From Synechococcus sp. CB0101 (lineage in GTDB: Bacteria; Cyanobacteriota; Cyanobacteriia; PCC-6307; Cyanobiaceae), in the NCBI RefSeq assembly GCF_000179235.2, contig NZ_CP039373.1, positions 32-64,031 of the forward strand: a stretch of DNA of 64,000 nt, given 5' to 3'. A program made the translations under genes and the position numbers. The notes under the pieces are model-generated. The model saw only the letters and a list, made by a program, of their open reading frames with translations. It was not told the DNA's origin and did not search any database. Positions 47,779-53,710 of the stretch are shown here, piece after piece. The number at the start of each line of letters is the position of its first letter. Positions within the stretch are counted from its first letter, which is position 1.

Positions 47779-48471
47779 TCAGACCAGCTGGGCCAGCTCA
47801 GCCAGCAAGCGCTGGGTGGTGTGGAAGGCCAGAACGGCTTCCTCCAGCAGCTCCTCCTCTTCTTCTGCGGAGAGGTCCATCGCCTCGAAGCCGTCGTGAA
47901 GTTGATGCTTGAGGGTGGAGCGATCCTGGTCAAAGGCCCAGAAGTTCAGGGCCGGTCGCTCGTGGTTGCGCAGGATGGCGTTGGCCTGCTCCCCCAGCTG
48001 CTGGCCGCCGGAGAGGTCGCCGCCGTAGCGCACATACACATGGGCCATGAAGCGGTGGGGAGCCTGGCGGGCCAGTAGCCGGAGCTGCTCCAGCCAGATC
48101 GCAGCGGCCGCCGATGGGGGTGTGGCCTCCACCGTGGAGAGCGTGGCTAGATCGTGTTGCAGAGCAGCGCTGCGCTCCAGCGCTGCCCAGGGAATCGAGC
48201 GGCCACCAAGGGCGGAGGCCAGTTCTGGTCCCGCCTGCTCCAGCAGGGCATAGGCCGGTGCCAGGGCGCGCATCAAGGCGGCCAACTGGCGGGGCGAGGC
48301 CTCGCCGTTGAGCAGGGCCCGTGAGAACACCATGCCCTCCGCCTGGTGATGGGCCTTACCGATGCGGGCATGCAGCTTGCGCACCCGCGGGCCGAAGCCC
48401 TTGCGCAGCTGGGCGTCGGCAGGGCCGGCGTGGTCGGAGATCGAAGGCAGCTGAGCCGTGGAATCGAGCAT
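47779..48471 (-). CDS. ho: Heme oxygenase
   Basis: Opens heme to biliverdin, CO and iron using O2 and reduced ferredoxin, the first step of phycobilin synthesis. 230 residues, all helical. The proximal His is probably His41 in KAHHQAEGMVFSRALLNG. The distal helix glycine motif is YVRYGGDLSGGQQLGEQ, as in HO-1/HO-2. Its pairing with hemN on one transcript and its divergence from the constitutive HO pattern suggest the low-oxygen HO2 role (inference). The promoter region at 48472-48568 is shared with the divergent small gene. Confidence 0.92.
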   Translation of the reverse strand: MLDSTAQLPSISDHAGPADAQLRKGFGPRVRKLHARIGKAHHQAEGMVFSRALLNGEASPRQLAALMRALAPAYALLEQAGPELASALGGRSIPWAALERSAALQHDLATLSTVEATPPSAAAAIWLEQLRLLARQAPHRFMAHVYVRYGGDLSGGQQLGEQANAILRNHERPALNFWAFDQDRSTLKHQLHDGFEAMDLSAEEEEELLEEAVLAFHTTQRLLAELAQLV

Positions 48472-48508
48472 GGATGCAACCGCGGCATCGCGGCGCGAAC
48501 TGAGGCAA

Positions 48509-48531
48509 CGTTATAACGCTACTGTTGTTTC
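48509..48531. promoter_or_regulatory. CGTTATAACG palindrome and extended motif, ho promoter region
   Basis: A perfect 10-bp palindrome CGTTATAACG (48509-48518) begins the stretch ATAACGCTACTGTTGTTTC (48513-48531). It lies 38 bases upstream of the ho ATG and 51 upstream of the divergent gene's ATG. It shares 15 of 19 bases with a site upstream of psbA. It is a candidate binding site for the island's regulator. Confidence 0.5.
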
Positions 48532-48568
48532 GCAGTTCTCTGGTTGCGATTTCGTTGCAACCGTGCCG

Positions 48569-48937
48569 ATGGCTCATCCCTTCGCCTCTCAGCCGTTTCA
48601 GTCGCAGCTTGATGTGCAGTTATTACTGGCCCCCAGCCGCCAGCTCAGCGGTGATGGTCAGCTGCGCGAATTGATGCAGGAACGCCGCCGCCATCTCAGC
48701 GATGGCAGCGGCGGCCTCTGGTATCTGTCGCCGGAGCACCTGGCCGAGCTGCGGTTTTGCGGTCTGGAGCTCAGCGCGGGCAGCAACGAGGCTCTGGCGA
48801 TCCGTGACCCGCGAGCGGCGGAGTGGTTGCAGTTGCGCTTCGGGGGGCAGTTGCAACCCATCAGCCTGAGCAGCGCTTGGCTGATGGATGAGGCGCTGGA
48901 GCTTCCCGCTCCGGCGCCGTTGGCCAATGTCGGCTGA
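48569..48937 (+). CDS. Hypothetical protein within the low-oxygen island
   Basis: 122 residues, no signal peptide. The N-terminal half looks beta-rich (FQSQLDVQLLLAPSRQL) and the C-terminal half has LSPEHLAELRFCGLELSAGS and ISLSSAWLMDEALELP. I know no family. It is divergent from ho-hemN and shares their palindromic promoter element, which implies co-regulation. A longer in-frame version would start before that element; MAHPFASQ is preferred because it leaves the promoter free. Confidence 0.55.
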   Translation: MAHPFASQPFQSQLDVQLLLAPSRQLSGDGQLRELMQERRRHLSDGSGGLWYLSPEHLAELRFCGLELSAGSNEALAIRDPRAAEWLQLRFGGQLQPISLSSAWLMDEALELPAPAPLANVG

Positions 48938-48944
48938 GCGTTGC

Positions 48945-49646
48945 TCAGACCATGGCCGCTGCGGCCCCGGCCAGAATCCGCCGGGCCGCAGGCGGCTCGA
49001 AACCAATCGTTTCCAGTGTCTGCTGGAAAAGCTCACTGAAGCTGGCTACCAGCTCGATCGGATCCATCCCGATCGCCTGGAGGTCGGCGGTGAGGCTCTG
49101 CAGGATGCTGAGGGTAATCGGCAGAGCCCGTTTCGCGATCGCGGCAGCAGACGTCTCCACGGCAGCAAAACGCTCCCGCAGCCAGTGCTCGGCATAGCCG
49201 AGGTGCTCCCCCTCGTCCGCGATCACGGCCGCCGTGATCGGTGCGGCATAGGCATCGGCTACGGGGAGATAGTGGCGGTAGGCCGCCACCGCGAAGCACT
49301 CCACCACCAGTCCCTGGATCACCAGGCAGCCGGCCAGATCGCCCGCGCGGTCGCGTTCCAGAAACAGGGCGTGCAGGGGCGCGAAGAGCTGCCGGGCTAG
49401 CCCCACATCGGGCTTCACCCCAAGATTGCGGCCGCAGCCCACGAAATTGCTGGCGTGGCGGCCCTCCATGGCCGCCAGCCTCTCAAGCTCCTGCTGGTCT
49501 TCCGGAATGGCCCTGGCGAGGAGGCGGAAGTGCCGGTCAGCCAGACCTTCTCCCACAACCACCATGCCGTTGATGCGGCTATAGGCGTCGATGTAGATAG
49601 AGCTTTTGAATTGTGGTGTCCGAAGTGATGATGTGTCGAGGACCAT
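48945..49646 (-). CDS. Aldehyde-deformylating oxygenase (ADO) homologue
   Basis: A 233-residue ferritin-like diiron protein clearly related to cyanobacterial ADO, which turns fatty aldehydes into alkanes plus formate using O2. The full diiron set is in place: Glu33 (VGEGLAD), Glu61 and His64 (MEGRHASN), Glu116 (VVECFAVAAY), Glu145 and His148 (DEGEHLGYAE). ADO landmarks IDAYSRINGMVVVGEG, CGRNLGVKPD and LVIQGLVVECFA are conserved, but many other positions differ. The acyl-ACP reductase that normally sits beside ADO is absent. It is the last gene of the hemerythrin-AcsF-desaturase operon. Confidence 0.87.
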   Translation of the reverse strand: MVLDTSSLRTPQFKSSIYIDAYSRINGMVVVGEGLADRHFRLLARAIPEDQQELERLAAMEGRHASNFVGCGRNLGVKPDVGLARQLFAPLHALFLERDRAGDLAGCLVIQGLVVECFAVAAYRHYLPVADAYAAPITAAVIADEGEHLGYAEHWLRERFAAVETSAAAIAKRALPITLSILQSLTADLQAIGMDPIELVASFSELFQQTLETIGFEPPAARRILAGAAAAMV

Positions 49647-49649
49647 GCC

Positions 49650-50336
49650 TTAGAGCGGTAGGGGGTGATTGAGTGCTTGTCGGGCTGTTTCCCAAAGCTC
49701 TGATCTCGGCATCGAGCGACAGTCATCGAACCAGGGGCCGCCGAGCGTGTAGTGCAAGAGGCGAGCATCAGCAGGAACCTCCTGAACGCCAACTAGGACA
49801 TTCCATTGTGGTGGTAACGGACCGATCTCTTCAGTTGTGGTCCACTCGAACTGATGAAGTTCGAGTCCGCTAGCTGTGTTCACATAGTGCGGTGAAAGAG
49901 CTTTGCATCGTGCGCAGTTGAAGAGCATGACTGATGACCAGTTCTTACGGCGGTAAGGGCTCTGGGGCATGCCTTGGAACTTCCGGCCAGATGAGCAGTG
50001 GTGATTGTGCTGAACAACCTGTACTGCGTAGCGCTCGTCGCGTAGATCCCAGAGCTCAGTGATATCCCCTTGGCAGAGCATGTCTGCATCCATGAAAATC
50101 GCCCAATCTTGATAGCCACAGATCCATGGCACGAGGAATCTGCTGAAGGAGAATTCTGTGCTTTGAAGTGGATGCTTGGATCGGTGGTAGACGCCTTCAA
50201 TCTGTGTCAGTCTGACCTGCCCAATTTGTACGGGCTTACTTGCATGAGCCTGGATTGAATCTGTCAGAACATTGCCTGCGACGTCCTCTCTCGAGTCGAA
50301 GCCGATGAAGACTTTGATGGGATCAGATGGTTGCAT
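49650..50336 (-). CDS. Glycosyltransferase-like protein, lower GC
   Basis: 228 residues with a nucleotide-sugar transferase look. The N-terminal IKVFIGFDSREDVAGNVLTD opens the first Rossmann strand; the donor/metal motif is WAIFMDADMLCQG (DxD), and LFNCARCKAL and RLLHYTLGGPWFDD follow. It resembles GT8-like transferases; acceptor and product are unknown. Sampled lines of this gene are near 50% GC against over 60% in the flanking desaturase and cyclase genes, so it may be a later insertion into the operon. It joins the desaturase by a TGATG overlap and the ADO homologue by a 3-base gap. Confidence 0.75.
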   Translation of the reverse strand: MQPSDPIKVFIGFDSREDVAGNVLTDSIQAHASKPVQIGQVRLTQIEGVYHRSKHPLQSTEFSFSRFLVPWICGYQDWAIFMDADMLCQGDITELWDLRDERYAVQVVQHNHHCSSGRKFQGMPQSPYRRKNWSSVMLFNCARCKALSPHYVNTASGLELHQFEWTTTEEIGPLPPQWNVLVGVQEVPADARLLHYTLGGPWFDDCRSMPRSELWETARQALNHPLPL

Positions 50337-51196
50337 CAGTTTGTCTGTAAATGTGGGGCCAGGCGGATACGGCGCGCCAGGCCGAGGCGATGCAGCAGGC
50401 GGATGTGCTGCCAGGTGAGGTCGACCTCCCACCAGCGGAACCCCATGCGGGCGCTGCTGGGATAGGCGTGATGGTTGTTATGCCAACCCTCGCCGAAGGT
50501 GAGCAGCGCCACCCACCAGTTGTTGCGGGAGCCATCGCCGCTGGCATGGCTGACATAGCCCCAGCGATGGGTGGCGGAATTCACCAGCCAGGTGACGTGG
50601 TACACGAGCACGAGCCGCAGCGGAATGCCCCACAGCACCAGGGGCCAGCCGCCTAGGGCGTAGAGCAGTGCCGCCAGCGGCAGCTGGAGTAGCAGAAAGT
50701 TGCGGTTCAGCCAGCGGTAGTAGGGCACCCGTTGCATGTCGGGCGTGAGCTGGTGCACGTAGCGCTGGGCCGGCACATCCCGCAGCATCCAGCCGAAGTG
50801 GCTCCACCAGAAACCGAGATGGCTGTTGTGGTGGTCGGCCGGATCGTCGGAATGGAGATGGTGGTGGCGGTGCAGCCCCACCCAATCGATCGGGCCGTGT
50901 TGGCAGCTGAGGGTGCCGCAGGTGGTGATCAGCGCCTCAAGCCAGCGGGGCACCGTGAAGGCTCCATGGGCCAGGAGGCGGTGGTAACCGAGCGTGACCC
51001 CTACACAGGCGGTGAGCCAATAGAGCACCAACAGCGTGCCGATCGCCTCCCAGCTCCAGAAGCGGGGCAACAACGCCACCAGGGCGAGGGCGTGAATCAC
51101 GACCATGAACACGGTGGTGCCCCATCGGCGCCGCTGGCGGCGGGGGCTCACGCTGATGCCGCTCCTCAGCGGCGGCATGCTCCGGGCGGTCGTCAT
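50336..51196 (-). CDS. desC: Acyl-lipid delta-9-type fatty acid desaturase
   Basis: A 286-residue membrane diiron enzyme that inserts a double bond into acyl chains using O2 and ferredoxin. It shows the three His boxes of DesC-type desaturases: YHRLLAHGAF, GLHRHHHLHSDDPADHHNSH and EGWHNNHHAYPSSARMG, with four membrane segments between them. Substrate position is inferred from family similarity. Its start overlaps the acsF stop by 4 bases and its stop overlaps the glycosyltransferase start, so it is fixed in the operon. A separate housekeeping desaturase presumably exists elsewhere. Confidence 0.92.
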   Translation of the reverse strand: MTTARSMPPLRSGISVSPRRQRRRWGTTVFMVVIHALALVALLPRFWSWEAIGTLLVLYWLTACVGVTLGYHRLLAHGAFTVPRWLEALITTCGTLSCQHGPIDWVGLHRHHHLHSDDPADHHNSHLGFWWSHFGWMLRDVPAQRYVHQLTPDMQRVPYYRWLNRNFLLLQLPLAALLYALGGWPLVLWGIPLRLVLVYHVTWLVNSATHRWGYVSHASGDGSRNNWWVALLTFGEGWHNNHHAYPSSARMGFRWWEVDLTWQHIRLLHRLGLARRIRLAPHLQTN

Positions 51197-52197
51197 GCCG
51201 CCACCTCCATCGGCTGGAGGAACTGGCGCAGCAGCAGGCTGGCGAAGTGCAGCTTCAGCCCCAGCTGGTGCACGGGTTGCCCCTGGCTGGCTTTGATCCG
51301 GCGGAAGGTGTCCACCAGCTGATCACGCAGCTCGAAATAGGTGGGCGTGAGCTGAAATACCACCGGAAAGGCGCGGCGGGCCGTGCGGTTGGTCTGGCGC
51401 ATCACCTCCGCATCAAAACGGTCGGGATCCATGCCGAGCAGGCGATAAAAGTTGCCGCGCTCACACACCGTGAGGCTGTGGGTGAGAAACACGCTCCAGA
51501 GGAAGAAGCGGCTGAGCAACCGGCCGCGCAGGCCGCTGTTGAGGCCGGGCCAGCAGCGGATCAGCATGTTGAAGATGTCGCCGTGGCGGTTCTCGTCCTG
51601 ACACCAGGGCTCAAAGAAATCGAACAGCGGCGCGAAGGCGTTCTCCGGATTGGCCTTGAGATGGCGATCGATCAGGATGTAGCGCCAGTAGCCGATCTTT
51701 TCGGATAGATACACCGAATAGAGCACCCAATTCAACGGGAACCAGGTCACCGGCCGTTTGCCACTGAGGGCTGGCAAATCGATGACAATGCCCTCGGCCA
51801 CCAGGGCTCGATTCAGAAAGCCCGCGTGGCGAGCTTCATCGCGCGCCATCAGGTTGAACAGGCGGCTGAGCTCAGGCCGTTTGGCGAGCTTGAGCTGGCG
51901 TGAGAGTTCTTTGAAGAGCAGGAATCCCGAAAACTCCGACACGCAGGAGCGCACCAGATAGCTTTCATAGGCTTCTTTTTGCTCGGGGGCGAGGTCGCGC
52001 AGGCGATCCAGGGGCGCCTTGCGATCGAAGTGGTCGCGGTTGTAGTCGGCCTCCATTTCATTGAGCATCGCCTCAAAAGCGGGGCGCTCCGCCTCGAGAT
52101 CCGTTCGGGCGGCCTTGGCGATTTCGGTGGTGTAGAAGCGCGGCGTGAGCAGGTCTTCGCTCAGGTGCGGTGCAGGAGCGGCAGAGGTGGCAGTCAT
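51193..52197 (-). CDS. acsF: Mg-protoporphyrin IX monomethyl ester oxidative cyclase
   Basis: The diiron AcsF/ChlA enzyme that forms ring E of chlorophyll using O2, 334 residues. The paired ExxH motifs appear in LMARDEARHAGFLNRAL and PWCQDENRHGDIFNML. The signatures PRFYTTEIAKAARTDLEAER, YNRDHFDRKAPLD and KIGYWRYILIDRHLKANPEN are standard. Cyanobacteria such as Synechocystis have a second copy (ChlAII) in a low-oxygen operon with ho2 and hemN; operon context suggests this is that copy. It overlaps the hemerythrin-like gene (TGATG) and the desaturase gene (4 bases). Confidence 0.95.
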   Translation of the reverse strand: MTATSAAPAPHLSEDLLTPRFYTTEIAKAARTDLEAERPAFEAMLNEMEADYNRDHFDRKAPLDRLRDLAPEQKEAYESYLVRSCVSEFSGFLLFKELSRQLKLAKRPELSRLFNLMARDEARHAGFLNRALVAEGIVIDLPALSGKRPVTWFPLNWVLYSVYLSEKIGYWRYILIDRHLKANPENAFAPLFDFFEPWCQDENRHGDIFNMLIRCWPGLNSGLRGRLLSRFFLWSVFLTHSLTVCERGNFYRLLGMDPDRFDAEVMRQTNRTARRAFPVVFQLTPTYFELRDQLVDTFRRIKASQGQPVHQLGLKLHFASLLLRQFLQPMEVAA

Positions 52198-52649
52198 CAG
52201 CGGACAGAAGCGTTGGAGCGGGCGATGCCGTAGGCCGTGGCATCGGGGCCGTGGCGGTGGTTGGTGAACCAGCTCTGCAGTGCGAGCAACCAGCGCAGGC
52301 GCGCCTGGCGATCGCCGGAGGTCTCGAGCAGAGCGGCTTTGGCGTCGTTGACGGCTTGCAGATGCACGCCGCGGTGCCCTGGGCAGAGGCAGCCCTGCGC
52401 TGAAAGCCAGCGCTCTTCCAGGCGCAGGTGCAGGCGTAAATCCCAGATCAGCCGCCGGCAACCACGCTCAATCGCCAACGCTTCAGCCGCAGTCCAGGCA
52501 GGCTGCATGGGGCCATGGAGCCAGAGCAGTTCAGCCAGGTTGGCCTCAAGCCCGTCGTGTTGACGTTCCAGCAAAGGCTCTTGGTCGACCCAGCGCCGCG
52601 GCCATAGCCAGGGCTTGGCGCGGACGGGTTCAGCGAGCAGCACAGCCAT
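52197..52649 (-). CDS. Hemerythrin-like protein
   Basis: A 150-residue helical protein in which I see the full set of diiron ligands of a hemerythrin. His31 is in RQHDGLEANL, His74 and Glu78 in LRLHLRLEERW, His92 and His96 in PGHRGVHLQA, and His131 and Asp136 in NHRHGPDATAYG. That is the H...HxxxE...HxxxH...HxxxxD order of bacteriohemerythrins, which bind O2. It is the first gene of the operon, overlaps acsF by TGATG, and has an ATAACG element 34 bases before its ATG. Overall similarity to known families is low, so the call rests on the motif. Confidence 0.65.
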   Translation of the reverse strand: MAVLLAEPVRAKPWLWPRRWVDQEPLLERQHDGLEANLAELLWLHGPMQPAWTAAEALAIERGCRRLIWDLRLHLRLEERWLSAQGCLCPGHRGVHLQAVNDAKAALLETSGDRQARLRWLLALQSWFTNHRHGPDATAYGIARSNASVR

Positions 52650-52683
52650 GGAGCAGGCCTCCGAAGCAAAGCGGATTCAGCAT

Positions 52684-52748
52684 ATAACGGCATCGTGATT
52701 CTGCAGATCACGCAACAGTGAGATCCCTTGAGCGCTAGAGCGCGTTAT
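52684..52748. promoter_or_regulatory. Inverted ATAACG/CGTTAT pair between the hemerythrin-like and ArsR genes
   Basis: ATAACG at 52684-52689, within ATAACGGCATCGTGATTC, lies 35-40 bases upstream of the leftward hemerythrin-like operon. CGTTAT at 52743-52748, its inverse, lies 27-32 bases before the rightward ArsR ATG. Each core sits at operator distance from one of the two divergent genes. The same hexamer occurs upstream of psbA and ho. Confidence 0.45.
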
Positions 52749-52774
52749 CTTTCTCCTGCGTGACCGGTGGGGCT

Positions 52775-53080
52775 ATGGAGCACCTGGCTGAATACTTCAA
52801 GGTGTTTTCGGAGCCCAATCGACTGGCGGTGCTGGAGGCTCTCCGAGGTGGCCCACTCAACGTCACCGCTGTGGTGGAGAAAACCGCGCTCAGTCAGGCC
52901 CTGGTGTCGAAGCACCTCAAGCTGCTCACCATCGCTGGTGTGGTGCAGCGCCGGCCGGAGGGGTCGCTGGTGTTTTACGAGGTGAACGACAAGGCCGTGT
53001 TCAAGCTGATCGCCCAGGCAGAGAAGCTCCTGCTCGCCTCCCGCCGTCAGCAATTGGATGCCCTGGCCGCGATCCTCTGA
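52775..53080 (+). CDS. ArsR-family regulator without cysteines
   Basis: A 101-residue winged-helix protein: EYFKVFSEPNRLAVLEALRG, the recognition helix region LSQALVSKHLKLLTIAGVVQ and the beta wing RRPEGSLVFYEV. It contains no cysteine, so the usual metal-thiolate or persulfide sensing of the family is excluded; a non-cysteine effector, cofactor or simple autoregulation remains. It is divergent from the hemerythrin-AcsF operon and is the only DNA-binding regulator inside the island, so it is the first candidate to control it. A GTG five codons upstream is an alternative start. Confidence 0.85.
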   Translation: MEHLAEYFKVFSEPNRLAVLEALRGGPLNVTAVVEKTALSQALVSKHLKLLTIAGVVQRRPEGSLVFYEVNDKAVFKLIAQAEKLLLASRRQQLDALAAIL

Positions 53081-53706
53081 TGGAGCCCCAACCCAGTGAC
53101 CTTGCCCAGTTGCGAGCGGCGTTGGCGGCTGGGCAGAAGGATCTCCGCTCGCTGAGGCTTGGCGAGATCGATGGTCTCGACCTCGACTTATCTGGATGCA
53201 ACCTGGATGGCAGCTGCTTCAAAGAAGCCCGCTTCGGCCACGCCACGTTGCGAGGAGCGCAGGCCCATCGCTGTTGCTTTCAGCAGGCCTTGATCTGGGG
53301 TGCCGATCTCTCGGAGCTGGATGCCCCATCGTCGTGTTGGCATGAAGCCGATCTATCGGGATCGCGGCTTCAGGGAGCCAATTTCAGCCATGCGCTGATG
53401 CATCGCTGCTGTCTGCGTGGCGTTGTGGCGGCGAGGAGTGTCTGGCGCAGTGCCCGGCTCGTGGAAGCTGATTTCCGTTCAGGCCAGGATCAACTCACCG
53501 ATCTCGGGTATGCGGATTTTTCGGGAGCCGATCTCAGTTTTGCGTTGCTTCAGGGGGCCAACCTGCACGCAGCCATCTTGAAAGGCAGCTGCCTCTACGG
53601 GGCGAATCTGCGCGGTTGTGATCTTCGGGGAGCCGACCTGCGCGATTGCGATCTACGCGATACCCAATTGCAGGATGCCCAGATGGACGGTGCGCTGATC
53701 GACTGA
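53080..53706 (+). CDS. Pentapeptide-repeat protein
   Basis: A 208-residue right-handed quadrilateral beta-helix protein. Runs of the A(D/N)LxG pentapeptide appear from about residue 35 (LDLSGCNLDGSCFKEARFGH) to the end (ANLRGCDLRGADLRDCDLRD). The middle part (about residues 90-150) has more degenerate repeats and several Cys. Such proteins are abundant in cyanobacteria with mostly unknown functions; some bind DNA gyrase or sit in the lumen. No signal peptide is seen. Its ATG overlaps the ArsR stop, so the two are co-translated. Confidence 0.9.
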   Translation: MEPQPSDLAQLRAALAAGQKDLRSLRLGEIDGLDLDLSGCNLDGSCFKEARFGHATLRGAQAHRCCFQQALIWGADLSELDAPSSCWHEADLSGSRLQGANFSHALMHRCCLRGVVAARSVWRSARLVEADFRSGQDQLTDLGYADFSGADLSFALLQGANLHAAILKGSCLYGANLRGCDLRGADLRDCDLRDTQLQDAQMDGALID

Positions 53707-53710
53707 GCGC

